Shown here one piece after another: positions 53,944 to 63,776 of a DNA stretch of 64,000 bases. Under the pieces are notes generated by a model. It did not search any database. It was not told the DNA's origin and saw nothing but the letters and a program-made list of their open reading frames with translations. This DNA is from Peptococcaceae bacterium (GTDB lineage: Bacteria > Bacillota > Dehalobacteriia > UBA4068 > JAAVYR01): contig JAAVYR010000001.1 in NCBI GenBank assembly GCA_022791255.1, positions 1 to 64,000 on the forward strand. Direction: 5' to 3'. Numbering within the stretch: the stretch's first letter is position 1; each line of letters begins with the position of its first letter. The position numbers and the translations under genes were made by a program.

Positions 53944-54429
53944 ATGAGAGAAGAAATTACATTGCTGATAGAAAGATACCAAGACAATCTATTTGCTGCA
54001 GCCTTTAGTATTTGTAAAAATGCTGCTGATGCAAACGATATTGTTCAAGAAACTTTCCTTCAGTATTATACAATCGACAAAGAATTCGAAACAGAGCAGC
54101 ATATTAAAGCTTGGCTCATTCGCGTGGCAATCAACAAAGCAAAGAATATCAATCTATCCTTTTGGAAACGAAAAAGGGTTTCTATGGAAGACTATATCAA
54201 TACCCTAGCTTTTGAAACGCCGGAAGATGGCCCATTATTTGAAGAAGTGATGGGCCTTCCGGAAAAATACCGCATTATCATTCATTTATTTTATTACGAA
54301 GATTATTCCATACGAGAAATTGCCAACATCCTGAAAATCAGCGAAGCCAATGTGAAAGTCCGACTGACCAGAGGTCGCACGCTGCTCAAAAAAACATTAA
54401 AGGAGGAGTGGAACGATGATGACCAATAA
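53944..54429 (+). CDS. ECF-type RNA polymerase sigma factor
   Basis: This protein of 161 residues has sigma region 2 (YQDNLFAAAFSICKNAADANDIVQETFL) and region 4 (LPEKYRIIIHLFYYEDYSIREIANILKISEANVKVRLTRGR), without region 3. ATG 53944 follows AAGGGATCGCTC. The longer frame from GTG 53902 is less likely. It overlaps the next gene by 14 nt, so the two are translationally coupled, as is usual for a sigma/anti-sigma pair. Confidence 0.93.
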   Translation: MREEITLLIERYQDNLFAAAFSICKNAADANDIVQETFLQYYTIDKEFETEQHIKAWLIRVAINKAKNINLSFWKRKRVSMEDYINTLAFETPEDGPLFEEVMGLPEKYRIIIHLFYYEDYSIREIANILKISEANVKVRLTRGRTLLKKTLKEEWNDDDQ

Positions 54430-55024
54430 AGAACGATACAAACGGGCATTTTCAACCCTTCACGCCTCCCCCGACACCAAAACGGAGGTAATGAATATGT
54501 TAAACGAGCAAGAAACCCATAAAAAAAGAAGAACTATTTCCCGAGCCATGGCAGCGGCGCTGACCGCAACCCTCGTCATTGGTTCTTCCCTCGCCGCTTA
54601 TGCTGCCAATGTAGGAGGTATCCAACAAATCATCCAAATCTGGGTACACGGCGACCCCACAGATGCGATTATCGAGTTTGACGGGCAAGGCAACTACAAT
54701 CTAGAATATGAAGACAAAGATGGCAACATTCACACCGAAGGCGGCGGTGGCGTGGCTTTCGGTCCTTTCGGCAAGGAAAGACCACTCACTCCAGAAGAAC
54801 TCATGGAAGAGCTCAATCACCCTGATGTTAAAAACGAAAATGGCGTATGGACCGTATCCTATTACGGCGAAACCCACGATATCACTGATAAATTCGATAC
54901 AGACGGCGTTTGCTACTTAAAGCTCATCCACGACGGAGAAACATTATACATGACCATCACCAAGGAACACGGCACTGCTTCCAGCTCTAAATATTATGTT
55001 GACGCCAAAGAATTATTAGACTAA
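54416..55024 (+). CDS. Membrane-anchored anti-sigma candidate
   Basis: This 202-residue protein has a cytoplasmic N-terminus of about 40 residues and one membrane segment (about 44-66, AMAAALTATLVIGSSLAAYAANV). The extracellular part has Asp/Gly/Glu-rich, beta-like sequence (EFDGQGNYNLEYEDKDGN, GGGGVAFGPFG, WTVSYYGETHDIT). No zinc anti-sigma (HXXXCXXC) motif is present. Position, coupling with the sigma gene and topology suggest an anti-sigma or sensor role. I recognise no named family for the outer domain. Confidence 0.6.
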   Translation: MMTNKERYKRAFSTLHASPDTKTEVMNMLNEQETHKKRRTISRAMAAALTATLVIGSSLAAYAANVGGIQQIIQIWVHGDPTDAIIEFDGQGNYNLEYEDKDGNIHTEGGGGVAFGPFGKERPLTPEELMEELNHPDVKNENGVWTVSYYGETHDITDKFDTDGVCYLKLIHDGETLYMTITKEHGTASSSKYYVDAKELLD

Positions 55025-55026
55025 AT

Positions 55027-55064
55027 AAAAAGAGATACAGACTTCATCGTCTGTATCTCTTTTT
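55027..55064. terminator. Bidirectional terminator
   Basis: A 16 bp stem (55027-55042 with 55049-55064) has a 6 nt loop and A/T tails. It lies between the anti-sigma candidate and the convergent flavoprotein gene. Confidence 0.9.
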
Positions 55065-55066
55065 TA

Positions 55067-56125
55067 TTAAAAACACAATTCCGCCATAAGCTTTGGTACT
55101 GTAGTCATTTCAGTGAGTCTTCCGACTTCTGCACCGCAGAAGATTAAGCCGTTATCCAAGTCCCCTTTTACCGCAGCAATCAACGCTTGGGTAATGCAAT
55201 AAGGCGTGGTGGCTGGGTTACACACAGCAAGGCAAGCCAAACACTTTTTCACCGGGGTTTCCCCTCGTGCTACCTTCTCCAGGAAGGCATTATGGATAGC
55301 CCTACCCGGCATACCGACTGGGCTTTTGACGATTTCCACATCAGAAGGTTTCGCATTAAGATAGGCCTCTTTATAAGCCTCTGCCGCATCACATTCTTCC
55401 GTCACCACAAAACGAGTCGCCATCTGGACACCGTCTGCACCCAGTTCCAGCACATGACGAATATCACCTTGGTCAAAAATGCCGCCGGCAACCACCACCG
55501 GAATATGGCAATGATACTTCTCCTCGTATTCCTTGACTACTGCTAAAATCTCTTTGATTTCAGCGTCATAAGTTTCCTTGGTAAAGCTGGCTAACTGCTC
55601 ATGGGAAAAACCCAAATGCCCCCCAGCTTTTGGCCCTTCGATAACTACCATATCTGCTGTACGCTGAAAGCGCCTATCCCAGAGCCGTAAAATAACGCTA
55701 GCAGATTTTGCAGTAGAAACAATAGGCGCAATCTTGGTTTCTTTTTCATATCCTGCAACTAGTCCAGGCAAATCTGTCGGCAGTCCCGCACCACTGATAA
55801 TCAGGTCTGCTCCTGCCTCACAAGCCGCCTTTACTTGAGCAGCATATTCTTTGGTCGCAACCATGATATTAACGCCTACCAAGCCATCGACGCACTGTTC
55901 CTTGGCAAGAGCAATATGCTTTTTCAAGGCCCGCAGGTTACTTTCCGCACAATTGGTATAAAAGTCTGGCTCGGTAAAGCCGATTTGCGCTGCAGAGATA
56001 ACGCCCACACCGCCTGCCTTTGCTACCGCTCCCGCCAAACGAGAAAGGCTTACCCCTACGCCCATACCACCTTGAACAATTGGATATTTCGCTTGTTTAT
56101 TCCCTAGGATTAACGGTTTCATCAT
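55067..56125 (-). CDS. Nitronate monooxygenase / FabK-like flavoprotein
   Basis: This 352-residue TIM-barrel FMN protein has QGGMGVGVSLSRLA near the start, IVEGPKAGGHLG (read VVIEGPKAGGHLGF) in the middle, and VVAGGIFDQGDI with GADGVQMATRF for FMN phosphate binding. A C-terminal extension carries a Cys cluster (CLACLAVCN, YCIT). Family members are nitronate monooxygenases or enoyl-ACP reductase II. No fatty acid genes are nearby, so I favour the former group without claiming substrate. It is monocistronic. Confidence 0.8.
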   Translation of the reverse strand: MMKPLILGNKQAKYPIVQGGMGVGVSLSRLAGAVAKAGGVGVISAAQIGFTEPDFYTNCAESNLRALKKHIALAKEQCVDGLVGVNIMVATKEYAAQVKAACEAGADLIISGAGLPTDLPGLVAGYEKETKIAPIVSTAKSASVILRLWDRRFQRTADMVVIEGPKAGGHLGFSHEQLASFTKETYDAEIKEILAVVKEYEEKYHCHIPVVVAGGIFDQGDIRHVLELGADGVQMATRFVVTEECDAAEAYKEAYLNAKPSDVEIVKSPVGMPGRAIHNAFLEKVARGETPVKKCLACLAVCNPATTPYCITQALIAAVKGDLDNGLIFCGAEVGRLTEMTTVPKLMAELCF

Positions 56126-56222
56126 ACGGAACCATTCCTCTCAAAAATTAGTTTGCCAAACAAAGTATTTTCTTTATTGTATCATAAATCATCAAGAAGA
56201 TAAAGGAAAGTTTTAAAATACA

Positions 56223-56253
56223 AAAAAGCCTCAGGATAATCCTGAGGCTTTTT
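56223..56253 (-). terminator. Terminator of rplM-rpsI
   Basis: A 14 bp stem (56223-56236 with 56240-56253) has a short TAA loop and a T5 arm. Confidence 0.9.
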
Positions 56254-56281
56254 CTTACAAAAGAAATATCTAGCGCAAATC

Positions 56282-56674
56282 CTATCTCTTGGAGAATTGG
56301 CTTGCTTTACGCGCTTTCTTCAAGCCGTATTTTCTTCTTTCTTTCATTCTTGGGTCACGAGTCATAAAGCCAGCAGCTTTCAAAGCTGGGCGATATTCGC
56401 CGTCTGCTGCTACCAATGCCCGAGAAATACCATGACGAACAGCACCTGCCTGGCCAGAAATCCCACCGCCATATACATTTGCAATTACATCAAAGTTTGC
56501 TAAAGTAGAAGTTAATTCCATTGGTTGTTTTACAATCATCACCAATGTTTTTTTATCGAAATATTCTTCTAATTCCCGACCGTTAATGCTGAACTTACCG
56601 CTACCTGGTACTAACCATACACGAGCAATTGCATTTTTCCGACGACCGGTACCATAATATCTAACATCTGCCAT
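56282..56674 (-). CDS. rpsI: 30S ribosomal protein S9
   Basis: This 130-residue S9 has [13 protein letters not shown] near the start, [19 protein letters not shown] and the basic C-terminal tail ending in SKR, which reaches the P-site tRNA. It lies 20 nt downstream of rplM. Confidence 0.98.
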   Translation of the reverse strand: MADVRYYGTGRRKNAIARVWLVPGSGKFSINGRELEEYFDKKTLVMIVKQPMELTSTLANFDVIANVYGGGISGQAGAVRHGISRALVAADGEYRPALKAAGFMTRDPRMKERRKYGLKKARKASQFSKR

Positions 56675-56694
56675 TTGCTTTTCCTCCTTCTACC

Positions 56695-57129
56695 TTACTC
56701 GCCAAAATTCCATACTTCAGGTTTTTGAGCTGCATGTGGATGAGCGTCACCTGCGTATACTTTTAATTTTTTGAACATTTGACGGCCAAGTCTGTTATGA
56801 GGCAACATCCCTTTGATTGCTTTTTCCATTGCAAATTCAGGTTTGTTTTTCATCAAATCACGATAGCCGGTAACTTTCATATTACCAACATAACCAGTGT
56901 GACGATAATATTTCTTTTGGTCTAATTTATTCCCTGTTAAAATTGCTTTGTCAGCATTGATGATAATAACAAAATCACCGGTATCAACATGAGGTGTAAA
57001 AATAGCTTTATGTTTACCACGAAGTAAACGAGCAGCTTCAGTAGCGATTCTACCTAATGGTTTGTTAGTTGCATCTAAAATATACCATTTGCGTTCTATT
57101 TCTTGGGCTTTTGCCATGAAAGTTTGCAC
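56695..57129 (-). CDS. rplM: 50S ribosomal protein L13
   Basis: This 144-residue L13 begins [16 protein letters not shown] from GTG 57129, after GGAGGGAATACC. It contains [14 protein letters not shown] and [11 protein letters not shown]. It forms the usual rplM-rpsI pair and has its own strong promoter. Confidence 0.98.
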   Translation of the reverse strand: MQTFMAKAQEIERKWYILDATNKPLGRIATEAARLLRGKHKAIFTPHVDTGDFVIIINADKAILTGNKLDQKKYYRHTGYVGNMKVTGYRDLMKNKPEFAMEKAIKGMLPHNRLGRQMFKKLKVYAGDAHPHAAQKPEVWNFGE

Positions 57130-57197
57130 GGTATTCCCTCCTCTTTATTACCTTTCTCTGTTACTAACGGGGCAGAAAGTAACAAAGTTACCTATTT

Positions 57198-57226
57198 ATT
57201 ATAATGCCGCCTACCTAGCCTGTCAA
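57198..57226 (-). promoter_or_regulatory. Promoter of rplM-rpsI
   Basis: Minus strand: consensus TTGACA (57221-57226), 17 nt, consensus TATAAT (57198-57203). The leader of about 60 nt can fold between TTACTTTCT and AGAAAGGTAA and might be an L13-type autoregulatory leader. Confidence 0.88.
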
Positions 57227-57288
57227 GGGCAAAACCTGGTATTTACTTGCTTTTTATGAAAATTTTTCTTAAATTTTAAAACATAGAA

Positions 57289-58089
57289 TTACTTTTCTCG
57301 GTCGTAGGTTTCGCCATCATAATATACCTGCTCCATAAAAAGACCATGAGCAGGAGCCGGGCGCAGATTAGGCTTTTCAGACGCCCCAATCAATGCTACT
57401 ATCTTTTCTGGTTCCAGTAGCCCCTTTCCTACTTGGACCAGTGTACCTACAATATTTCGTACCATCTTATAGAGGAACCCATTCCCACTCAAACGAAAGC
57501 AGATAAAGCTTCCTGACTCCAACCATGGCATCATCGGTGAGACTTGTTGTGCGGTAATCTCACAAACATCTATGCGCCGCACAAAGTCCTGGACGCTAGA
57601 GCCGCTGGCAGCAAAGTTACGAAAATCATGCTCTCCCAGGAAATAAGCAGCAGCCCCTTGCATTTTCTCAATATCTAATTGTTCCGCTAAATGCCAACTG
57701 TATCTGTTTTGAAAGACAGTAGGCACACTTTCCGGCGTTATATAATAGCAATAGGTTTTCCCGATAGCAGCATAGCGAGCATGAAAATCTGCTGCTACTT
57801 CTTCTGCCAGCAACACCCGAATATCACGGGGCAAGCGATTATTCAAGGCATACGCCAACCGCTCCACCGGTAAGGATGACTCCGTATAGAAATTTGCCAC
57901 TTGACCCAATGCATGAACCCCAGCGTCTGTCCGACCTGCACCTGTAATATGAGTAACATCCCCTAAAAGTCTACCCAGGGTATCTTCGATAACCTGCTGA
58001 ATGCCTAGCCCCCGACCTGCTGCCTGCCGTTGCCAACCAGCATAACCAGTACCATCATAAGCAATAACAAGCTTAATATTTTTTCTCAT
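57289..58089 (-). CDS. truA: tRNA pseudouridine synthase A
   Basis: TruA makes pseudouridine at positions 38-40 of tRNA anticodon stems. The protein of 266 residues has YDGTGYAGWQRQ, the catalytic Asp in GRTDAGVHALGQ, and FLYKMVRNIVGTL. ATG 58089 lies 1 nt after the ecfT stop. The longer frame runs into ecfT and is rejected. Confidence 0.96.
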   Translation of the reverse strand: MRKNIKLVIAYDGTGYAGWQRQAAGRGLGIQQVIEDTLGRLLGDVTHITGAGRTDAGVHALGQVANFYTESSLPVERLAYALNNRLPRDIRVLLAEEVAADFHARYAAIGKTYCYYITPESVPTVFQNRYSWHLAEQLDIEKMQGAAAYFLGEHDFRNFAASGSSVQDFVRRIDVCEITAQQVSPMMPWLESGSFICFRLSGNGFLYKMVRNIVGTLVQVGKGLLEPEKIVALIGASEKPNLRPAPAHGLFMEQVYYDGETYDREK

Positions 58090-58090
58090 C

Positions 58091-58891
58091 TTACAACACC
58101 CACCGGTAGAAACACAAGGCCACAAGCATGATACACATGAAGGACACCAACAACATATCCGATACGGTAAAGGTCAATACCCGCATCCTAGTCCGGCCGC
58201 TACCACCATGATAACCACGGGACTCCATTGCTTCTGCCAGTTCATCTGCCCGTTTCATCGCACTTAAGAAAAATGGTACTAAAAGAGGTAAAATATTTTT
58301 AATCCGTTCCTTCAAAGACCCTTTATGAAAATCCATGCCCCGGGCCATTTGCGCTTGGATAATCCGCTCCCCTTCTTCCATCAAAGTAGGAATAAAACGA
58401 AGCGCGATAGATATCATCATCGCCAGCTCATGAACAGGCACCTTCACCATATTCAGTGGCTTTAGCAATGACTCTAAGCCATCTGTAAAGGCAATAGGCG
58501 TGGTAGTCAGCGTCAAAAGAGAAGCCGAAATCATCAGTAAGATGAGTCGCCATGCCATCCAAATCCCTTGATAAATTCCAGCATCCGTAATTTTCAGAAA
58601 ACCCCATTGCCACACCACTTCCCCCGGTATCATAAAGGCATTTAATACTGCCGTCAGCACCACGAAAAAGAGCACTGGCTTCAAGCTTTTTAAAAGCATT
58701 TTTAGGGGAATTTTCGCCAGAAAAACACCAATTAACAATAACACCGTTACAGCAATTTTCGCATATAAATCATGAACCATAAAAAGAGCAAAGAAGTATA
58801 AAAACAAGGTTACAATTTTTGCTCTTGGGTCAGCTCGGTGAAAGAAAGAGTCCACTGGGTAATATTGTCCGATTAACATTGTTGGTCTCAA
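58091..58891 (-). CDS. ecfT: ECF transporter transmembrane subunit EcfT
   Basis: This 266-residue integral membrane protein couples substrate-specific S components to the two ATPases for vitamin or metal uptake. The Ala-Arg-Gly coupling motifs appear in MARGMDF and near AMESRGYHGG. About five hydrophobic segments are visible. It overlaps ecfA2 by 4 nt and is followed at once by truA. No S component is in this window. Confidence 0.95.
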   Translation of the reverse strand: MRPTMLIGQYYPVDSFFHRADPRAKIVTLFLYFFALFMVHDLYAKIAVTVLLLIGVFLAKIPLKMLLKSLKPVLFFVVLTAVLNAFMIPGEVVWQWGFLKITDAGIYQGIWMAWRLILLMISASLLTLTTTPIAFTDGLESLLKPLNMVKVPVHELAMMISIALRFIPTLMEEGERIIQAQMARGMDFHKGSLKERIKNILPLLVPFFLSAMKRADELAEAMESRGYHGGSGRTRMRVLTFTVSDMLLVSFMCIMLVALCFYRWVL

Positions 58892-59751
58892 GAAGGGTCA
58901 CCGCCTTTGCCTAACCAAGCGGAGATTTTCTCATAGGCCGCGTCCATCGTCAGTGCCGTACCAGGGATATCTTTCCCTCTTGCCTGCAACTCCCCGATAA
59001 TCTGCATTGGCGCCGGCACATCCAGCCCCCACTTATCCAAATCTTCTTTCTGGGTAAATACTTCTCCAGGAGCACCGTCCAATACCAGCTCCCCTTTATT
59101 TAATACAATCATCCTCTCTGCCACTTCCGCCACATCATTCATGCTGTGACTAATCCAGATGATTGTTCGTTGTCCATCGTTATGATAATTTTTGATTAAC
59201 TCCAGCAGCACTTTACTGCCATTATGATCTAAGCCTGCTAAGGGCTCATCTAAGATTAATACTTCCGGCTTCATAGCTAGAATGCCCGCAATGGCTACCC
59301 GTCTCTTTTCCCCGCCAGAAAGCATTAAAGGAGAACGCGCAGCAAATATATCTGGGTCTAATCCCACACGAATTAATGCTCGCCGCACTCGTTGTTTGAC
59401 TTCCTTTTCAGAACAGCCTAAATTTTTCGGTCCAAAGGCAACATCCTCTTCTACTGTTTCAGCGAACAATTGTTGTTCTGGATATTGCATGACCAAGCCT
59501 ACTTTTCCCACCACTTGAGAAACTTTTGTATCGCTTGTAATAGAAATTTCTTCCACCAGACAAGAACCAGTCGTCGGGGCAAGCAACCCGCAAAGGATTT
59601 GCGCGAGCGTTGACTTTCCCGAACCAGTATGTCCAATAATCGCCACCAACTCACCAGATGGAATAGATAAATTAATATTTTTGAGAGAAGTATGCTCCCA
59701 AGGTGTTCCCGGTTGATAGGTAAAGCCCATATCTTTTATTTCAATAGACAT
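58888..59751 (-). CDS. ecfA2: ECF transporter ATPase, second (EcfA2-type)
   Basis: This 287-residue ABC ATPase has Walker A GHTGSGKST, LSGGEKRRVAIAGIL and Walker B LILDEPLAGLD. It pairs with the upstream ATPase and EcfT. It overlaps ecfA1 by 16 nt and ecfT by 4 nt. Confidence 0.94.
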   Translation of the reverse strand: MSIEIKDMGFTYQPGTPWEHTSLKNINLSIPSGELVAIIGHTGSGKSTLAQILCGLLAPTTGSCLVEEISITSDTKVSQVVGKVGLVMQYPEQQLFAETVEEDVAFGPKNLGCSEKEVKQRVRRALIRVGLDPDIFAARSPLMLSGGEKRRVAIAGILAMKPEVLILDEPLAGLDHNGSKVLLELIKNYHNDGQRTIIWISHSMNDVAEVAERMIVLNKGELVLDGAPGEVFTQKEDLDKWGLDVPAPMQIIGELQARGKDIPGTALTMDAAYEKISAWLGKGGDPS

Positions 59752-60557
59752 AATTTTTCCACCAACCCATCTGTTTTTAACTGATTACGCAAGGTTTCCC
59801 AGCCATCTTCAGCTAGTCGATTACCCAGCATCGTCACAGCCGGCAGCTCCAGTCCTAGCTCTGCTAGGGCTTCCCCTTGGCTAAAGATTTCCTCCGGTGT
59901 TCCATCCATTACAACCTGGCCCTGAGACATCACCACGATACGCTCCGCGCAAGCTGCTTCTTCCATGCTGTGCGTAATATGCACAATGTTCATTTTCTTT
60001 TCTTGGTGCAGCCTAGCAATGGTAGAAAGGACCTCCCTCCTCCCTTGAGGGTCCAGCATAGAGGTAGGTTCATCCAGTACCAGGCAATTGGTATGCATAG
60101 CAAGAGCACCAGCAATAGCTAGTCGCTGTTTTTGCCCACCGGATAATAAATGAGGCGATTTATTTTTTAAATGGCCAATGCCTACCCAAACCAGGGCTTC
60201 ATTGACCCGTTCTCGGATTTCCTCCGATGGCAAACCTAAGTTTTCCGGCCCGAAAGCGGTATCCTCTTCTACAGTAGAAGCAACGATTTGATTATCCGGA
60301 TTTTGCATGACAAAAGCAACATAACGCCGTATTAGCGAGATATTCCCCTCCTGCGCCGTATCCAGACCGGAAACCCAGACTTTACCTTGCAAAGGCAAAA
60401 GTAGTCCATTTAATTGCCGAGCAAAAGTAGATTTACCAGAACCATTGGTACCGATAACCGCTACCCACTGCCCTTTAGGAATAGAAAGACTCATGCCGTT
60501 TAAGGCAAAGCCCATTTCCCCATGATATTTATAATATACTTTTTCCAGTTTAAACAT
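59736..60557 (-). CDS. ecfA1: ECF transporter ATPase, first (EcfA1-type)
   Basis: This ABC ATPase of 273 residues has Walker A GTNGSGKST, LSGGQKQRLAIAGAL and Walker B LVLDEPTSMLD. ATG 60557 follows GGAGGAG. It is the first of the ecfA1-ecfA2-ecfT-truA run, downstream of rplQ as in most Bacillota. Confidence 0.94.
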   Translation of the reverse strand: MFKLEKVYYKYHGEMGFALNGMSLSIPKGQWVAVIGTNGSGKSTFARQLNGLLLPLQGKVWVSGLDTAQEGNISLIRRYVAFVMQNPDNQIVASTVEEDTAFGPENLGLPSEEIRERVNEALVWVGIGHLKNKSPHLLSGGQKQRLAIAGALAMHTNCLVLDEPTSMLDPQGRREVLSTIARLHQEKKMNIVHITHSMEEAACAERIVVMSQGQVVMDGTPEEIFSQGEALAELGLELPAVTMLGNRLAEDGWETLRNQLKTDGLVEKLCLLK

Positions 60558-60611
60558 AATAATGGCACTCCTCCTTTGCGTAAAAGTGTGCAATATGCAG
60601 ATAAAAGCAAA

Positions 60612-60632
60612 GCCAGGAAATGCATCCTGACT
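60612..60632 (-). terminator. Weak hairpin between rplQ and ecfA1
   Basis: A 7 bp stem with one G-U pair on the minus strand (GTCAGGA with TCCTGGC), followed by GCTTTT. It may attenuate read-through from the ribosomal operon into the ecf genes. Confidence 0.35.
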
Positions 60633-60654
60633 CTACTTTTGGAAAACTGCTAAA

Positions 60655-60993
60655 TTATACCAACTCTATGAGAGCTTTTTGAGCTCCGTCCCCACGCCGT
60701 TGTTCTAAGCGAATAATTCTAGTGTAGCCACCCTGGCGATTTGCATAGCCGGGTGCAATCTCGGTAAAGAGCTTGGTAACCACATCTTCTTCCATCAAGT
60801 AGGCCAAGGCACTACGGCGAGCTGCTAAATCACCTTTTTTACCCAGGGTAATCATTTTTTCTACGACACTAGACAATTCTTTTGCCCGGGGTTCGGTGGT
60901 TTCTATTTTGCCGTTTTTCAGGAGTGAAGTCGCCAAGTTCCGTAACATAGAACGACGATGTCCACTTTTAACTCCTAATTTGCGGTATGCCAT
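60655..60993 (-). CDS. rplQ: 50S ribosomal protein L17
   Basis: This protein of 112 residues begins [17 protein letters not shown], with [12 protein letters not shown] and [12 protein letters not shown] 60993 follows GGGAGG; the TTG two codons upstream is too close to that site. It is 17 nt downstream of rpoA. Confidence 0.98.
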   Translation of the reverse strand: MAYRKLGVKSGHRRSMLRNLATSLLKNGKIETTEPRAKELSSVVEKMITLGKKGDLAARRSALAYLMEEDVVTKLFTEIAPGYANRQGGYTRIIRLEQRRGDGAQKALIELV

Positions 60994-61010
60994 TTCCAAA
61001 CCTCCCTTTA

Positions 61011-61958
61011 TTAATCTTCACTGGGTTTTAAAGAGATACCCAGGTCAGCTAGTTTTGCAATAACTTCTTCTAAAGATTTTCTGCCTAAGTTACGGACTTT
61101 CATCATTTCCTCTTCGGTCTTTTGCGTCAGTTCCAAAGTGGTATTGATGCCTGCCCGTTTCAAGCAGTTGTAAGAACGAACAGAAAGGTCTAACTCTTCA
61201 ATGGTCATTTCCAGGAGTTTATCTTTCTTTTCTTCTTCTTTTTCGATAAGTGTTACTTCATCCGGAACACTTTCTGTAAGTCCGACAAATAACTTCAAGT
61301 AGTCGCTAATAATTCTTGCAGAATTACTTACCGCTTCATCTGGCAAAATACTGCCGTCTGTCCATACTTCTAAAGTTAATTTATCATAGTCTGTTTGCTG
61401 TCCTACCCGGGTATCTTCTACAGAGAAATTTACCTTGAGGATAGGAGAGAACAAAGAGTCTACCGGAATGACGCCGATTGGCTGATCATCCTTTTTGTTC
61501 TTCTCTGCAGTAACAAAGCCTCTGCCTTTTTCTACGGTGATTTCCATGTAGAGATGTCCATCTTGACTTAAAGTTGCAATATGATGGTCTTTATTGACAA
61601 TCATCACATCTGCATCACATTGGATATCAGCACCGGTGACTTCACCAGGGCCTTGGGCATCAATGTAAACGATTTTTGGTTCATCGCCATACATCTTCAC
61701 CGCTAATCCCTTTAAGTTCAAGATAATATCTGTGATATCTTCTACCACCCCTTGGCTGGTAGAAAACTCATGTAAAACACCTTCGATTTTTACTGCACTA
61801 ATAGCTGCTCCCGGCAAAGAAGATAAGAGTACGCGCCGTAAAGAATTCCCTAAGGTAATGCCATAGCCTCTTTCCATAGGTTCTACAACGAACTTACCAT
61901 ATTTCTTGTCATCAGACAGTTCCACACACTGGATTTTGGGCTTTTCTATACCAAACAT
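61011..61958 (-). CDS. rpoA: RNA polymerase alpha subunit
   Basis: This 315-residue alpha subunit has the N-terminal assembly domain ([21 protein letters not shown]). The C-terminal DNA/activator-binding domain ([32 protein letters not shown]) follows a Lys/Glu-rich linker. It lies between rpsD and rplQ in the alpha operon. Confidence 0.98.
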   Translation of the reverse strand: MFGIEKPKIQCVELSDDKKYGKFVVEPMERGYGITLGNSLRRVLLSSLPGAAISAVKIEGVLHEFSTSQGVVEDITDIILNLKGLAVKMYGDEPKIVYIDAQGPGEVTGADIQCDADVMIVNKDHHIATLSQDGHLYMEITVEKGRGFVTAEKNKKDDQPIGVIPVDSLFSPILKVNFSVEDTRVGQQTDYDKLTLEVWTDGSILPDEAVSNSARIISDYLKLFVGLTESVPDEVTLIEKEEEKKDKLLEMTIEELDLSVRSYNCLKRAGINTTLELTQKTEEEMMKVRNLGRKSLEEVIAKLADLGISLKPSED

Positions 61959-61989
61959 TTCTCGCCCTCCTTATATCAAAAGCATACTA

Positions 61990-62583
61990 TTAACGAGAAT
62001 ACAATTCTACGATGAGCATTTCATCTACAGGAACATCAATTTGATCTCTTGTAGGAAGCGCTTTTACAGTGCCGGACAAAGCTTCTTTATTAGCTTCGAG
62101 CCATGCAGGAACCCCTCTGTGGCCAGTTACAGCCAAAACATCTTGATATCTTTGGGAAGATTTGAATTTTTCCCGTACTTCAATGACATCGCCAGCTTTT
62201 ACTAAGTAAGAAGGAATGTTAACAGTTTTGCCATTAACACTGATGTGTTTATGGTCAACAATCTGTCTTGCTTCATTCCGGGTTCTTGCAAAGCCCAGAC
62301 GGAAGATAACATTATCCAGTCTGCTTTCCAGCATAATCATTAAGTTTTCACCGGATTGACCTTTCATGCGGCTAGCTTTTTCAAAGTAGTTGCGGAAAGG
62401 TTTTTCCAAAACACCATAAATGAATTTTGCTTTTTGTTTTTCTTGGAGTTGCAGACCATATTCGCTCTTTTTGCGATTGCCTCTAACAGTCTGTCTGTTA
62501 GATTTTTTGTCAATTCCGAGATAAACGGGATCGAGTCCCAGGCTTCTGCATCTTTTTAAAATTGGAACCATATCTCTTGCCAT
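61990..62583 (-). CDS. rpsD: 30S ribosomal protein S4
   Basis: S4 nucleates 30S assembly. The protein of 197 residues begins [15 protein letters not shown] and carries the S4 RNA-binding domain ([29 protein letters not shown]). It lacks the N-terminal Cys cluster and so is the zinc-free form. ATG 62583 lies 10 nt after AGGAGG. Confidence 0.98.
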   Translation of the reverse strand: MARDMVPILKRCRSLGLDPVYLGIDKKSNRQTVRGNRKKSEYGLQLQEKQKAKFIYGVLEKPFRNYFEKASRMKGQSGENLMIMLESRLDNVIFRLGFARTRNEARQIVDHKHISVNGKTVNIPSYLVKAGDVIEVREKFKSSQRYQDVLAVTGHRGVPAWLEANKEALSGTVKALPTRDQIDVPVDEMLIVELYSR

Positions 62584-62600
62584 ATCCAACTAACCTCCTA

Positions 62601-62987
62601 TTAGACTCTTCTTCTTTTCGGTGGTCTGCAGCCATTGTGTGGGATAGGAGTAACATCTTTAATCATGCTGATTTCCAACCCTGCAGCCTGCAGAGAACGG
62701 ATAGCAGCTTCTCTGCCAGCGCCTGGTCCCTTCACCAAACATTCCACTTGTTTCATACCATGTTCCATTGCTTCTTTTGCACAGGTATCAGCTGCCAGCT
62801 GTGCTGCAAAAGGAGTGCTTTTACGAGAACCTTTAAAACCAGAACCGCCAGCACTTGCCCAAGCTACGGCATTACCAGCCTTATCCGTAATGGTAATAAT
62901 GGTATTGTTGAAAGTAGATTGAATATGTGCAACACCTTGCTCAATATTTTTTCTATCTTTTTTTCTCCGGGTTTGTTTCCGTGCCAA
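62601..62987 (-). CDS. rpsK: 30S ribosomal protein S11
   Basis: This 128-residue S11 has [18 protein letters not shown] and the C-terminal [19 protein letters not shown]. It lies between rpsM and rpsD. Confidence 0.98.
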   Translation of the reverse strand: MARKQTRRKKDRKNIEQGVAHIQSTFNNTIITITDKAGNAVAWASAGGSGFKGSRKSTPFAAQLAADTCAKEAMEHGMKQVECLVKGPGAGREAAIRSLQAAGLEISMIKDVTPIPHNGCRPPKRRRV

Positions 62988-63005
62988 TTAAAAGACCCCC
63001 TTTCA

Positions 63006-63377
63006 CTATTTTTTCTTCTTACCGCTGATTGTCCGTTTTGGACCTTTCCGTGTGCGAGCATTGGTTTTGGTCCGTTGTCCGCGTACAGGAAGACCTCTGC
63101 GATGACGAATACCACGATAGCAGCCAATTTCATTTAATCTCTTAATATTTAATGCGATTTCCCGGCGAAGGTCGCCTTCTACCTGATAGGTTTCTGCGAT
63201 AATATCACGGATTTTATCAGTTTCTGCTTCAGTCAAATCCTTTACTCTTGTGTCAGGATTTACGCCTGCAGCAGCCAAGATTTTTTGAGAAGTCTTTAAG
63301 CCGATGCCAAAAATATAGGTTAAAGCAATCTCAATTCTTTTATCGCGGGGTAAATCGATACCAGCAATACGTGCCAT
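63006..63377 (-). CDS. rpsM: 30S ribosomal protein S13
   Basis: This 123-residue S13 begins [20 protein letters not shown] and has [17 protein letters not shown] with the basic tail. It lies 18 nt upstream of rpsK. Confidence 0.98.
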   Translation of the reverse strand: MARIAGIDLPRDKRIEIALTYIFGIGLKTSQKILAAAGVNPDTRVKDLTEAETDKIRDIIAETYQVEGDLRREIALNIKRLNEIGCYRGIRHRRGLPVRGQRTKTNARTRKGPKRTISGKKKK

Positions 63378-63415
63378 CTACTGTGTACACCTCCATCAAA
63401 CAAATATTTCTTTAC

Positions 63416-63529
63416 TTAGCCTTGAACTTGTTTATGCTTGGTATTTGGGCAAATCACCATAACTTTGCCACGTCTTTTAATAACCTTGCATTTTTCGCAA
63501 ATTGGTTTTACGGAAGCTCTTACTTTCAC
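63416..63529 (-). CDS. rpmJ: 50S ribosomal protein L36
   Basis: This 37-residue L36 reads [14 protein letters not shown] at the start and [11 protein letters not shown] at the end. Cys11, Cys14, Cys27 and the following His form the zinc site. It starts at GTG (63527-63529) after a GGAGGGG site. It lies between infA and rpsM. Confidence 0.96.
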   Translation of the reverse strand: MKVRASVKPICEKCKVIKRRGKVMVICPNTKHKQVQG

Positions 63530-63557
63530 TTAACTTCCCCTCCTTTTCACAGCTACA

Positions 63558-63776
63558 TTATTTGTATCTGTAGGTAATCCGGCCTCGTTTCAAATCATAA
63601 GGTGAAAGCTCTACCGTTACCTTATCCCCAGGTAAGATACGGATATAGTTCATTCTGATTTTGCCGGATACATGTGCTAATACTTTATGTCCATTCACTA
63701 ATTCCACTGTAAACATTGCATTTGGCAGCGGTTCTAATACGATGCCATCTACTTCGATGCCGTCTTGTTTAGACAT
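63558..63776 (-). CDS. infA: Translation initiation factor IF-1
   Basis: This OB-fold protein of 72 residues has [36 protein letters not shown] and LTRGRI-like [16 protein letters not shown] 63776 lies 9 nt after AAGGAGG; the GTG two codons upstream is too close to that site. Its start overlaps the end of the KOW-protein gene by 8 nt. Confidence 0.98.
   Translation of the reverse strand: MSKQDGIEVDGIVLEPLPNAMFTVELVNGHKVLAHVSGKIRMNYIRILPGDKVTVELSPYDLKRGRITYRYK

Noticed and set aside
62562-63137. A 191-codon plus-strand open frame opposite rpsK and rpsM
   Set aside because: Antisense of two certain ribosomal protein genes.
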